A DNA stretch of 64,000 bases, from the NCBI GenBank assembly GCA_038146805.1, contig JAYQSH010000002.1, positions 62,001 to 126,000 on the forward strand, written 5' to 3'. The DNA comes from CAIYXB01 sp038146805 (lineage in GTDB: Bacteria > Cyanobacteriota > Vampirovibrionia > LMEP-6097). Numbering within the stretch: the stretch's first letter is position 1; each line of letters starts with the position of its first letter. Below the pieces are notes generated by a model, which had not been told where the DNA came from, ran no database searches, and saw only the letters and a list, made by a program, of their open reading frames with translations. Position numbers and translations under genes: made by a program. Shown piece after piece: positions 30,236-40,135 of this stretch.

Positions 30236-31864
30236 TTAATAACTTGGATCGTATATTATTTTTTCAATATGTTCTTTAATATTTGCAGGTTTTGTAAGCT
30301 TGCTAAGCCCTTTTTCAAAAGCTCTATTTGCAACAGCAACTGCTATTTCAAGAGATACTTTTCTAATTTCTTTAAGACTTGGATACATACAACCCATAGC
30401 CAAATCTTCTTCTTGAATTAGTCCAGCAAGTGCTTGTGCCGCAACTAAAAACATATCATCAGAAACTCTTTCAAGTTCACAGGCAATTGCTCCAAGACCA
30501 ATACCCGGAAATATATAAGCATTATTTCCTTGTCCCGGTTTAAAGGTTTTGCCCTCGTAATCAACTTTGTCAAAAGGACTTCCTGAACAAAATATTGCCT
30601 GACCTTTACTCCAAGTATAAGCCTGCTCTGCTGTGCACTCTGCATTTGCAGTAGGATTTGATAAAGCAAAAATTGCTGGTCTTTCATGAAAACTAATCAT
30701 TTTTTCAACTATTTCTTGTGTAAATGTACCCGGGGTGCCAGTTGCACCAATTAAAACATCAGGTTTTAAGGCTTCAAGAGCTTGGTTGAAATCCATAGCA
30801 CCAATATTATGTGCATATGGTTTTTTGTAGTCAGCTAAATCTTGTCTAGAAGCCTCGACTAAACCTTTTGAATCTATAAACCAAAGGTTTTGTCGAGCAG
30901 TTTCTTCGTCTATACCTTCTTCTATCATTGCAGATACAATCAAATCACCAATTCCTGTTGCTGCAGCTCCAGCACCTAAAAACATAAATTTCATTTCTTG
31001 TATAGGTTTGTTGATAGCTCTTTGATAAGCGTATATCCCAGCTAAAACTACTCCAGCTGTTCCTTGTATATCATCGTTAAAACATAAACATTTGTCTTTG
31101 TATAAATTTAAAAGTTTGTAAGCATTGTTTGTTGTGAAGTCTTCAAATTGGATTAAGGCTTTAGGGTATTTGTCTTGAACAGCTTCAATAAATTCATTAA
31201 TTAATTCATAGTACTCTTCGCCGCGTAATCTTTCTTCTTGCCAGCCTAAATACAAAGGATCTTTTAAAAAGTTTTCATTGTTTGTCCCAATATCAATCGT
31301 AATTGGCATGCAGTGTTCAGGATGTATGCCGGCTGCTGCAACATAAAGTTGTAGTTTTCCTATCGGTATACCCATTCCATTTGAACCTAAATCTCCAAGT
31401 CCTAAAATTCTCTCACCATCAGTAACAACAATTACTCTGACATCTTCATTAGGCCAGTTGTCAAGGATTTTTCTGATATCACCTTTATCACCGGGGTTGA
31501 TATAAAAGCCTCTAGTTTTTCTGAAATTTTGTGCAAACTCAACACAAGCTTGACCAACTGTTGGTGTATAAATTAAAGGCATCATTTCTTCAATATTGTT
31601 AATTACCACTTGGTAAAAAAGTCTTTCATTTCTTTCTAGTAGTGCCGTTAAAAAAATATATTTCTCGATATTACTTGTTTTACTGGAAAGGTTTCTTAAA
31701 ATTCTTTGTTCCTGAATTTCAGCATTGCAAACCTTTGCTGGTAGTAAGCCTCTTAAACCAAGTCTTTCTCTTTCTTCTTGGGTAAAAGCAGTTGATTTAT
31801 TGTGCCTAATGCTATTTAAAAGTTTGGTACCTTTCAGCTCTTCATGTGTTTTTGTCATATTCAT
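30236..31864 (-). CDS. maeA: NAD-dependent malic enzyme
   Basis: Oxidative decarboxylation of malate to pyruvate. About 542 residues, the large malic enzyme type. Visible motifs: PLIYTPTVGQACVEFAQ, RGFYINPGDKG, VVTDGERILGLGDLGSNGM (fumarase-like signature), CFNDDIQGTAGVVLAG (metal site) and the nucleotide-binding FLGAGAAATGIGDLI. The ATG at 31864 (MNMTKTHEE) lies seven bases after a TAAAAT box. It is downstream of the glycosyltransferase on the same strand. Intact. Confidence 0.95.
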   Translation of the reverse strand: MNMTKTHEELKGTKLLNSIRHNKSTAFTQEERERLGLRGLLPAKVCNAEIQEQRILRNLSSKTSNIEKYIFLTALLERNERLFYQVVINNIEEMMPLIYTPTVGQACVEFAQNFRKTRGFYINPGDKGDIRKILDNWPNEDVRVIVVTDGERILGLGDLGSNGMGIPIGKLQLYVAAAGIHPEHCMPITIDIGTNNENFLKDPLYLGWQEERLRGEEYYELINEFIEAVQDKYPKALIQFEDFTTNNAYKLLNLYKDKCLCFNDDIQGTAGVVLAGIYAYQRAINKPIQEMKFMFLGAGAAATGIGDLIVSAMIEEGIDEETARQNLWFIDSKGLVEASRQDLADYKKPYAHNIGAMDFNQALEALKPDVLIGATGTPGTFTQEIVEKMISFHERPAIFALSNPTANAECTAEQAYTWSKGQAIFCSGSPFDKVDYEGKTFKPGQGNNAYIFPGIGLGAIACELERVSDDMFLVAAQALAGLIQEEDLAMGCMYPSLKEIRKVSLEIAVAVANRAFEKGLSKLTKPANIKEHIEKIIYDPSY

Positions 31865-31871
31865 CAATACT

Positions 31872-31877
31872 ATTTTA
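31872..31877 (-). promoter_or_regulatory. -10 box for leaderless maeA
   Basis: TAAAAT on the minus strand, then AGTATTG, then ATG. Exactly the same seven-base spacer occurs between the TATAAT and ATG of atpC. No ribosome binding site is visible. Confidence 0.45.
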
Positions 31878-31893
31878 TCACTAAGTTTTTTTA

Positions 31894-33112
31894 TTAACGG
31901 TTGTTCACATCGATTAGTTTTTGATATTCATCAATTAAACCATCTAAAATACATTCCCAAGAGCGGGTCTTTGCAAACTCTCGAGCATTTTGAGATAGTT
32001 TATCAAGGTGTTTAGTATCTAAAAGTTTAGCTATTGCTTCAGTAAAGCCTTCTTGATCGTCAACTAAATAGCCAGTGAAAGTGTCTTGAATTAAATCTCT
32101 AACACCGGGCGAGTTATAACCTACAACAGGTAAACCAGAAGCCATTGCTTCTTGAACAACTTGTCCAAAGGTCTCTGTTCTTGATGGAAAGGCAAAGATA
32201 TCTCCGCTAGCAAAAAGCTCAGCTAATTCCTCACCTTTCTTGAGACCAGCAAATGCATAATCTTGTTCTTCTTTTAAGCTCTCTAAAAGATTGTCTTTGC
32301 TTGGACCGTCGCCAATTATTAAAAGTTGAATATCATTATGTTTTTGCTTTAAATCTTTAAAACTTGTAATTAAGTCAGGTAATGATTTTTCATCAGCGAG
32401 TCTACCAACATAAGTAATAGTTTTTTTCTTTGGGTCTAAACCATAATTTTCTAAAATATTTTTATTAGACTTATGAGGATCAAAAAGTTTGTAATCAACA
32501 CCTCTACCAAAAATGCCAATATTTTTTAAACCCAGCTTACGCAGTTGTTTTTGCGAGCTTCTACTTGGTACTAAAATTCTATCTGTTCTACTATAGATCA
32601 TTTTAGTTGCGGCATTGACAAACTCTTCCATGTAGGGAACTTGATACATGGGTGCATAAGACGCAAGGTCAGTATGGAATGTTGATAAGCATGGTAGTTT
32701 TAGTTTTTCTACATAGTATATGCCAATAGCACCAAGTGTGACCGGGGTTGCTAAGTGGATTAAATCAGGTTGAAAATCCTCTAGTTCTTTTTCAACAACA
32801 GAGTGTTTTGAAGGTATTAATGCTTGCAAAGCAGCAATTGGTGTTTGTGACAAATCAAATTCTGTCAGTTTGCCTAGTAGTTTGTCTTCGGGTTTGACTA
32901 TATAAAGTTCTTTGTAGAAACTAAAAGGAACTCCAGCTAGCCTAATAACCGGACTTTGAGAATAATGATCTTCTCCTTCACCAATGGCAAAGAGTTTTAC
33001 TTGGTGTCCTTTTTTTTCAAGGTGTTTAACTATTTTTTCTATAGTACGAACTACAACATATACTTGTGGTAGAAATGTTTCTGTAAAATTGCAATTTTAA
33101 GTTTTTAGTCAT
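31894..33112 (-). CDS. Family 4 glycosyltransferase, SqdX/mannosyltransferase-like (frame break near start)
   Basis: GT-B fold transferase acting at the membrane on lipids or polysaccharide. The main frame covers HTDLASYAPMYQ, RILVPSRSSQKQLRKLG, FGRGVDYKLFDP, the YVGRLADEKSLPDLI linker and the sugar-nucleotide site FPSRTETFGQVVQEAMASG. Upstream the frame stays open to about 33085, and an ATG at 33112 joins it if one A and one T are restored in short runs (giving IAIFTETFLPQVYVVV, the family N-terminus). The substrate cannot be told from sequence alone. Followed by maeA. Confidence 0.82.
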
Positions 33113-33120
33113 TAATTCGT

Positions 33121-33357
33121 TTATAGAAATTTAGTCAAATCAAAGGCGTTACGCTTGAATATTAATTCTATAACGAGTTTAGCAGCGATAGTGCTAGTTT
33201 CATAAAATCTTTGAAAATCTTCTTTTATAAGTGTTTCAAGATCTGCAAATCTTTCTTTAATTTCATTTGCTTTAAAACATAGAAATATCATCAAAACAGA
33301 GCTTGAAATAAACATCAAAGATATTAAGAGCTTTGTTGCGATGTAAAGAATTTGCAT
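33121..33357 (-). CDS. Small membrane-anchored hypothetical protein, 78 aa
   Basis: One N-terminal hydrophobic helix (LLISLMFISSSVLMIFLCF) followed by a charged helix (NEIKERFADLETLIKEDF). It lies between nusG and the glycosyltransferase on the same strand with gaps of under ten bases, so it is probably co-transcribed. The layout of one helix plus coiled coil recalls DUF948-type proteins, but I do not claim that identity. Confidence 0.5.
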   Translation of the reverse strand: MQILYIATKLLISLMFISSSVLMIFLCFKANEIKERFADLETLIKEDFQRFYETSTIAAKLVIELIFKRNAFDLTKFL

Positions 33358-33364
33358 ATGAAGT

Positions 33365-33928
33365 TTATACCTTTTCTACGTGAGCGATAGGTACTTCAGT
33401 TGAGTAGATCTTCCAAAAACGATAACGTTTACTTTAACAGTCATTCTTTCTTCGTTGATCTCAGCTACTTCACCAATAAAGTCTTCAAAAGGTCCAGCTT
33501 GAATTTTCACTGTATCTCCCATGTTGAAATCAATATCTCTTTTTCACTAAGTCTTACATCATCAAGAATTGCATTCTTACGTAAAATTCTTCTTACCTCA
33601 GCTTCGCTAAGTGTTGTTGGTCTGTTTTTATCACCAATAAATCCTAAAACACCAGGTGCTTCTCTCACTGTAGCCCAAGTCATTTCATCTAAAACCATGT
33701 CTACAAGTACATAGCCGGGATATTCTTTTTCTTTTTTTTCGGTTCTCTTGCCGCCTTTGACTTTGACCACAGTTCTTTCAGGTATAACTACTTGAAAAAT
33801 TTTGTCTGTCGTTTCCATAGTGTCAGCGCGTTTTTCGATATGTCCTTTTACCTTTGATTCATGACCGCTTGCCGTCTGAACAACATACCAACCTCTTTCA
33901 CCTTTTTCTTTGCTTTTAAAGTGCTCAT
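33365..33928 (-). CDS. nusG: Transcription antitermination protein NusG (several frame breaks)
   Basis: NusG links RNA polymerase to Rho or the ribosome. The ATG at 33928 gives MSTLKAKKK; one extra A joins GERGWYVVQTASGHESKVKG, the NusG N-terminal domain, which runs on as YPGYVLVDMVLDE and REAPGVLGFIG. A break near 33545 (one extra A gives SEKRDIDFNMGD) joins the KOW domain GDTVKIQAGPFEDFIGEV. A last one-base correction gives the family ending PIAHVEKV at about 33365. secE precedes it, the standard pair, but rplK does not follow. The breaks all lie in short A/T runs. Confidence 0.85.
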
Positions 33929-33943
33929 AAACTTTTATATTCC

Positions 33944-34228
33944 CTAAAACCCTTTGATTGTTCCCAATACTTTATCTAAACCAAGATCTATCAAATAAAC
34001 AATAAAAGAAATTATTGCAACAATGACAATCACAGTAACAAATTCATTTTTAAGTTGTTCTTGTGTTGGCCATTGTATTTTCTTGAATTCTGTTTTGACA
34101 CCTTTAAAGTAATCTGTAAAAGATTCTTTGGTTGCAATGCCTATTTCTGGTGAATCATCTTCACTAAGCCACTGCATAAAGCCAGATTTTTTTTCTTTTT
34201 CTTGGGTTTTGTCCATTGTATTAACCAT
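33944..34228 (-). CDS. secE: Preprotein translocase subunit SecE
   Basis: Small essential clamp of the SecYEG channel. It has 94 residues: a polar N-terminus, then the family motif FKGVKTEFKKIQWPTQEQL, then one membrane helix (TVIVIVAIISFIVYLIDLGL). The start could be 34228 (MVNT) or the ATG four codons later (MDKT). A hairpin lies in its leader at 34235-34254. Partner of nusG next to it. Confidence 0.92.
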   Translation of the reverse strand: MVNTMDKTQEKEKKSGFMQWLSEDDSPEIGIATKESFTDYFKGVKTEFKKIQWPTQEQLKNEFVTVIVIVAIISFIVYLIDLGLDKVLGTIKGF

Positions 34229-34234
34229 AACAAA

Positions 34235-34254
34235 TTAAGGCATTTCAGCCTTAA
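34235..34254 (-). promoter_or_regulatory. Hairpin just upstream of secE
   Basis: TTAAGGC and GCCTTAA pair perfectly around a six-base loop, ending seven bases before the secE ATG. There is only a weak T-rich stretch after it. It could be a leader control element or a weak terminator. Confidence 0.35.
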
Positions 34255-34405
34255 CCATGTAAATATTAGCAGATTTTGTAAAATTACTTATAAAAATCCT
34301 AGTTTTTCTAATTTTTCTAAAAAATCTATATTTTCTCTTTCTTTTTCTATTGCCTCTGTAGTAAACTATAAATACGCTATACGCAAGCGGACGGAAGGGC
34401 AAATT

Positions 34406-36608
34406 TTGAACGATTTAAATGCTAACACTGAAGTTGCACAACATTTACTTAAATATGTTGGAAAGGGCTTTGGTGCTTTAAAAAATACTAGTTTAGGAAA
34501 GCGAATTTTAAGTGTCTCTTCTTATCCATTATTTTTTGCAAAAGCTTTAGCAAAAAAATCCAGAACAAATACAAGATGAATTTAGTTCTATTTCTGCAAT
34601 AGAAAAAAAAGAACCAGAACCTGAAAAAAACTTTCTTGAAAAGGTCAAAGATATTTTTGTAAAAAAAGTTGCTGTTGGTGATTTGCTCAGTATTTCAGGT
34701 TTGGGAATGTATCTTTTGCAAAATAATGTTGGTCCAGAAAAACCTGGCATTATTGGTTCGATGTTTAGAAATTTATCTTTGCTTTTGACTTTTATGGGAT
34801 CGACCACAGCCGCTATTGGTAGAGCGCTTGGTTTTGATAAAGAATATTTGTATGGTGAAGATTATGCGGAGCAAATGCTTAAAGAAGCACAGAATTTAAA
34901 TAAACCAATTTTTAACATCTGGGATTCTAGTCAAAGAGATCCGGCTGTACAAAACTTTTTGAATACACTGCAACAAAATGCAAATCGTTTGGATAAACTT
35001 TTGATTTATCGTGATGGTATGAGTGAATCAATACTGGAAAGGCATGAACAAAAATCTGGAAGTATTGGTGGTCTATTTGATGGAGCTCCCGGAATTGGTA
35101 AAACAGCTGGTGCTAAATGCATTATGGGTAAATGGGTCAATAAAGTTATTAGAGAAGGTGATATCCCTGTTTTAGCTGAATTGAATTTGGCAAATTTTGA
35201 TGAGTATATTGCTCAGCAAAGGCAAAGTCATCAAGATACTCTTGAGTTTTTTGAATATCTCTCTGACCAAGAAGGAAATACAAAAGGTAACTTTGCTACC
35301 AATCAAGGTTTAATGGTGCTTGAGCTTTTAATAAGAAAAATTCAAAAAATTAAATCGCATGTTGAAAAGTATAATGCTCAAAGTGATGGTCCAAAAAAAC
35401 GTTTAGTGATTTTTGCGGATGAGTTTGACAAGGCTTTGCAGACTAGAACTTTAAAGGGGTGCGATAAATCTAGATTAAGAAATTTATTGATTCAATTTAA
35501 TGAATTATTTATGGACCAAGATATTTTGCTTACCTCAAATACTAAGCTAGAGGATATGATGACTGAGCTTGAACAACATGTCAAAATTGATGATACCAAT
35601 ACTGGTAAAACAGAAGTGATAAATCCTATGGCAGATAGATTAACTGCTAAAAACAGGTGTTTGATTGAATTACCGGGTCCTTTAGAACAAGCGAAAATTA
35701 TTGCAAGTAGAATCTTGACTGATTATCAATCGGTAATTGATTGGTCTGATTTTTCAAGTGGTCAAGTAAATTCTTTTGCACGTACAGCTAATTTTGAATA
35801 TGATAGAGATCGATTAGCCGAAATTATTCATAATGAGATTACCGCAAATTTAAATATAAAAATTAACGGTAGGCAATTAGAAAATGCTTGTGAACAATTA
35901 AAGTCTTTGTTACTTGGGAAAGCAAGAAAAATAAATGCTGAAAAACGTCTCTATAATGATGAACAATGGCAAAAACTTTCTGCACAAGAAAAAATTTCTG
36001 CAACAAAAGCTTTAATAGATAAAGCAATGGTGAAGTCAGTGGTTGGCTCTAAATTGCTTAATTTAAACTTAGATCTTGCTGATAGAGATTTATCTTTTGC
36101 ATTTGATATTTCAAAGCGCTATTTAAATCTTAGCCATATTGCAAAAGTTCTAAGAAATAAAAACTTAAAACTTACTCTTGCTGACGCACAAAAGCTTGAA
36201 GCTATTTTAGAGCAACTCTATGACAAGAGAGTAAATGCAAATGGAACTGTTGTTTATCAGGCTAAAAATCCTGTAACAAAAGATGGTGTTAAATATCAAC
36301 ATGCAATTATTAAACAAGAAGCTACTAAAGAGCACGCCGCAAGTTACAATCTAGCTTATGCTGTTGTCGACAACAATGATCTTGGATCTTTGACTATGTA
36401 TGATTTTATTAGCACAAAAAGATTTACAGAAACAGAACTTGCAAATCAATTAAATTCAGAAATCAATAGGCTTTCTGTTAATCAATTTTCAAGAGTTATT
36501 AATGATGTTACAAAATTACTAACTACAAATGGTAGGCTTGATGAAGCAAAGTTAAATAATGTAGCTTCGCAAGCTGTGCAGCATTTGGCATCGCAACAAG
36601 CGCTTTAA
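34406..36608 (+). CDS. Membrane-anchored AAA+ ATPase (one frame break)
   Basis: About 735 residues. A GGAAGGG site six bases before the TTG at 34406 supports that start (LNDLNANTEVAQHLL). The frame breaks in a run of seven A at 34551-34557; one A fewer joins NPEQIQDEFSSISAIE. Two hydrophobic segments follow (LLSISGLGMYLL and LSLLLTFMGSTTAAIG), then the ATPase: Walker A GAPGIGKTAGAK, Walker B LVIFADEFDKAL, a sensor-like LLTSNTKLEDM and a likely arginine finger in MADRLTAKNRC. The 250 C-terminal residues are helical and unrecognised. It resembles disaggregase or assembly-type AAA+ proteins more than a protease. Convergent with the zincin gene, six bases apart. Confidence 0.7.
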
Positions 36609-36614
36609 CAAATT

Positions 36615-37862
36615 TTAAGCGGTTCTAAATGCCACATCCAAGGTGTTAAAAATTTCTGGGAAATGTCTAAGTAAGTCATTTGAATCACTTTGATAAAGTT
36701 GGTTCATTACAGCTAAAAATTCTGTATCATCACTTGTTGCATAGCTTAAGAATCCCGGATCTAAGCCTTCAAGATTAGCTCCAGAACTAATAATTTTATT
36801 TATAGCGGCTTCCCTTAGTTGTGTCCAATTGTGTGATAACCCGTCAACAAATCCATTTAAGTCTCCATCTAGGTTGTCAATTACATGCGCAAGTTCATGT
36901 GCGGCTGTTGCATTGAAGCTAGCAAAGCTTGGATTTCTTGCAAGTACCATATGGTTTTCTGTACTAAAGTATCCAGCAACATTTTCACCTTGTGAAACTA
37001 TTGAGTCGGCTAAAAATACTTGAAGTCCACTTTGAGAAACCTGGTCAACTAATTTATTGTCGTTGCCGATTAAAGTCATGTAAGCATTTGCAACTTGTAA
37101 ACGGTCTCTTTGACCTGCTTTTGAAGCGATTCTGTCAAGGGTGATTGTTTTTTCTGCGACAGGTGCCTCACCAATTGTTTTTACATCTAAACCGTTATAT
37201 AGTTTACTTAAATTTGATAAGTATTGATTTTTAAATTGTGGGTTATTAACAAATTTTTCGTAAAGACTAGGAGAGTTTTCTTTTAGGTAAGTTTCTGTAT
37301 ATTTTTCAACGTCTACTGGCTGATTAGCATTGCCGCCTGAAAGATAATTTTTGACTGCGCTTGAGCTGTTCCTGACTTTTCTGCCCGAGGAACTGCTAGA
37401 GCTTGATGTAGCATTACTATTGCTTGAAGAATCGCTTGTTTCACTTGCTCCAAAGTTAAACAAAGGCGAAGTTTCTAAAGCATAGCGATTATATTTGCGT
37501 GGGTTTAAACCACCTTGTTTATTTGTACCTGTTCTTGAACCGCTTGCGCTTCCTCGTACTGTTCTTAAAAAAGATATTTTGCTATTTGATTGTTCATTAT
37601 CTTCAAAAAAGTTTTCTGATTCACTAGCAATGTCAAAATTATTATTTTTTAGAAACCTCAAACTTGGATCATTATTATGGTATTGATCTATAGCGTTATT
37701 GTACTGAGAAAAGGCTTCTTTTGCCTGAGCGTCTGAATTTGCAGCTGCAGCTGGAGAATTATTTGTTGCTGGTACTCTTCTAGTAGCGCCTGTTATTTGG
37801 CTACTATTTTTTCTTCCAGTGCTTCTTGGAGCAGCTTTGTGGCTTCGTATATTTTTTGCCAT
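36615..37862 (-). CDS. Putative zincin metalloprotease with disordered Ser-rich N-terminal region
   Basis: 415 residues. The C-terminal third has the zinc motif HELAHVIDNLDG and, about 50 residues later, DTEFLAVMNQLYQSD, the place where an extra Glu ligand occurs in lethal-factor-like zincins. The N-terminal 190 residues are basic, then Asn/Ser-rich (SSSSSSSGRKVRNSSS) and look disordered. There is no signal peptide, so if secreted it would use a non-Sec route; an effector or toxin role is an inference. Intact. Confidence 0.6.
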   Translation of the reverse strand: MAKNIRSHKAAPRSTGRKNSSQITGATRRVPATNNSPAAAANSDAQAKEAFSQYNNAIDQYHNNDPSLRFLKNNNFDIASESENFFEDNEQSNSKISFLRTVRGSASGSRTGTNKQGGLNPRKYNRYALETSPLFNFGASETSDSSSNSNATSSSSSSSGRKVRNSSSAVKNYLSGGNANQPVDVEKYTETYLKENSPSLYEKFVNNPQFKNQYLSNLSKLYNGLDVKTIGEAPVAEKTITLDRIASKAGQRDRLQVANAYMTLIGNDNKLVDQVSQSGLQVFLADSIVSQGENVAGYFSTENHMVLARNPSFASFNATAAHELAHVIDNLDGDLNGFVDGLSHNWTQLREAAINKIISSGANLEGLDPGFLSYATSDDTEFLAVMNQLYQSDSNDLLRHFPEIFNTLDVAFRTA

Positions 37863-37951
37863 ATCTAAATTTATTTAATTTACTTTAAGGTCTGGTTAAT
37901 ATTATTGGTTTTTTTGATAAATATTAAAAATGAGCGTAATTTTTAGGGTTT

Positions 37952-37981
37952 TTGAGCAGACTTGAGTTGATATTGTAGAAT
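37952..37981 (+). promoter_or_regulatory. Probable promoter of tRNA-Trp
   Basis: TTGAGC (37952-37957) and TAGAAT (37976-37981) with an 18-base spacer, 33 bases before the mature tRNA. Fits a housekeeping sigma-factor promoter. Confidence 0.4.
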
Positions 37982-38014
37982 TTATATAGAGTCTCTTTTA
38001 AAAGATTCGATTTA

Positions 38015-38090
38015 GCGTCCTTAGTTCAGTTGGTAGAACGCAGGTCTCCAAAACCTGATGTCTGGGGTTCGAGTCCTCAAGGGCGCGCCA
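38015..38090 (+). tRNA. trnW: tRNA-Trp (CCA)
   Basis: Cloverleaf with acceptor GCGTCCT paired to AGGGCGC, an anticodon loop CTCCAAA giving anticodon CCA, the T-loop GGTTCGAGTCC and an encoded 3' CCA. 76 bases. Confidence 0.95.
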
Positions 38091-38233
38091 TTAAAAAAAA
38101 AGACCTTAGCCCTAAATAGGCAAGAAAAAAGACAAGTTCTTTTTTAATATATATTTTCTGCTTAATTCTTCTGAGATAAAAAATTATTAAACTTAAAACT
38201 TAGTCCTGTTGCTTGAGTAAATTTACTAAATCA

Positions 38234-38266
38234 TGAGACAAAATGAACACGGTCCACAGTGTCTCA
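38234..38266. repeat. 33-bp inverted-repeat element, copy 1
   Basis: Begins TGAGACA and ends TGTCTCA (inverted), with GAACACGGTCCACAGTGT inside. A second, similar copy in opposite orientation is at 62913-62945. It lies directly after the stop of the ADP-ribosyltransferase gene. Possibly a transposon end or a dispersed repeat. Confidence 0.55.
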
Positions 38267-38268
38267 AA

Positions 38269-39041
38269 CTAAATGTCAAGCCCTAAGTCAGCTTTTGTAA
38301 TGCTGAGTTCATCTTTGTAAAAATCACAGATTCTTTCAATATCGTCTCTGTGAAAACTAGCTACGATCTCGCTTGGACTAATAAAATCTGGAATTAGAAC
38401 CTCTTCTTCTTTTAATCCATAATGATTACCAGTATCACTTGCAACTGCATATTCAATAGGAATTTTTACAATATATATTTCAGTATTTGCAATCTCAGAT
38501 GGACTGGGCTGATTACCAGTTCCACCTTGAGCAGTAGCTAGATTTGTCGTTGTTGATATAAAAGAAGAAGCTCCCACTTGAGTTTGTTTTAAAGCAAGCT
38601 CTTGTGCAATAGAAGTTCCTTTTGCTTTTGTCTGAAGATATTTTCTATCATCATATAAAAAGAAACCTACATCATCTGGATTTTTAATTTTTTTAGTTAA
38701 TTGAAGAGTATTAAGTTTTGCATATCCATATGGCATCGAATAAAAGCCATCTTCTCTTTGTCCTTGATGGTCACCTCTCATGAGATAAATAAAACCACCC
38801 TTAATGAATTTAGGATTCAAAGGCTTTCTCCAATTACCTAAATTAATTTGATCAATTCTTGTTCTTACTGGAAAATTATGCTTTCCTAAAATTTCTTCAA
38901 CTTTGCTAGCCTCTAATCCAGATGCAGTCCTTGCAAATATTTTCATTAGTTCAGGATTATTCTTTATATTTGGATATTCATGCCAAAGTTGATTATTTTT
39001 TTCTCTAGCTTTGTATCAATTAGCCTGATGAATTTTATCAT
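38269..39041 (-). CDS. Putative ADP-ribosyltransferase toxin/effector
   Basis: The continuous frame from 38946 gives 225 residues with the R-S-E pattern of mono-ADP-ribosyltransferases: Arg in FIYLMRGD (about residue 57), an S-T-T strand in SSFISTTTNLATAQ (131-133), and the ExE catalytic loop in KEEEVLIPDFISPSEI (180-182). These enzymes move ADP-ribose from NAD to a target protein or DNA. A better start is the ATG at 39041 (MIKFIRLIDTK), which joins with one extra A near 39010; the duplicate at 43143 shows the intact join. Its start overlaps the LysR 3' end by 26 bases, so the two are coupled. No signal peptide. Target unknown. Confidence 0.6.
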
Positions 39042-39103
39042 TAGATTGCAAGTAGCTTTCTTGAAATAAGCTCCAAAGATAATTTAAGGCAGGCTTTGCT
39101 TTA
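38905..39103 (-). repeat. Direct repeat copy A (LysR 3' end / ART 5' end)
   Basis: About 200 bases matching 43003-43205 in the same orientation with scattered differences, several of them silent in the LysR and ART frames. The two copies flank about 3.9 kb. Confidence 0.8.
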
Positions 39104-39919
39104 GAGTCTTTTTTTCTAAATAAATATAGATCTTTCAAATATGATTTCTTACATTTGATTTTTAACTAGTAGACCTTCAGCTAATTCTCTTTTAACAAGA
39201 TCTTCAGGTACATATGACCAACCGAAATTATGTATCAAAAACTCTTTTTTAGTATTAAAGTCTGTTAGATTCCAGACATAATTGTCGTCAACTGATCCTA
39301 AATAACTACGAGTGCCAAGCATTTTCTTGCCGCCAACTATAAAGTACTGCATTGTATTTAAATCTTCTTCTTCAATATTTTCTAAATTAGATGGATGCTC
39401 AGGAGCTGCAACAGCAGAAAAATTTTACTGACCTCCATTTTATTTTTCTAGTTTTGTGCTGCAAAAACTCCCACAGCTTATTGCAATGTCTGCATCAGCA
39501 TTCAATACAGCATGTGCAGGTTCATCTGTTAACATCTGCTCTATTACGACTTTTACTTGACTAAATTTACTATTGAAATTTTTAAGAGTCTCTATGACTA
39601 TATTTGTTGGACAAATAAAAGTCGTTGCTATCTTGATCCTCATCTCAATACCATTCGTCATTAAATTTGAATAATCACTTAAGTCTTTTTGTATTTTTTT
39701 TATAACTTTTGCTTTATTGTAGAAAAACATACCACTTGTTGTTAATGACATTTGTTCGGCATCTTCTTTAAAAAGCTTAAATCCTAGTTCAGCTTCAAAT
39801 TGAACAATAAGTTTTCTTAAATTTTCAGTTGAAATTTCTAAGTCTTGTGATGCACCTTCATAAGAACCATAGTCTGCTATTGACTTTAAACACTGCATTC
39901 TAAATAAATCAATGCGCAT
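39016..39919 (-). CDS. LysR-family transcriptional regulator (frame breaks)
   Basis: DNA-binding regulator with an N-terminal winged helix (MRIDLFRMQCLKSIADYGSYEGASQ...) and a ligand-binding domain. The N-terminal piece is 39919-39440. One-base corrections in T- and A-runs near 39435 join VAAPEHPSNLENIEEEDL, and another near 39149 joins the C-terminal YLKDLYLFRKKDSKAKPAL, ending at 39016. The stop overlaps the ADP-ribosyltransferase start, suggesting it controls that gene. A second copy of its last 30 codons occurs at 43118-43205. Confidence 0.75.
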
Positions 39920-40077
39920 TTCCTCACTCCTTCACTAGTAATATATAGTTTAGATAATGTTTTTTTTATGTATTTTGTATTCAATAATGTGATTTATATC
40001 ATCAAATATATTGATATATTGGCTTAAAAAAGGGCAAGGTCTTTTTTAATATCTAGCAAACCTTTCAGACTCACTTC

Positions 40078-40102
40078 AAAAAACGATTAATAATCGTTTT
40101 TT
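40078..40102 (-). terminator. Terminator of the 40.1-42.5 kb operon
   Basis: AAAAAACGA and TCGTTTTTT form a perfect nine-base stem around a seven-base loop. On the minus strand the T-run follows the stem, about 35 bases after the stop of the 52-aa gene. It would also work on the plus strand. Confidence 0.7.
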
Positions 40103-40135
40103 AGTGATAAAAAATCAAGATTTGAATTCGGGCAA

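Noticed and set aside
34551..34557. Programmed -1 frameshift in the AAA+ gene at A AAA AAA
   Set aside because: The needed change is +1 (one A too many), the wrong direction for that slippery site.
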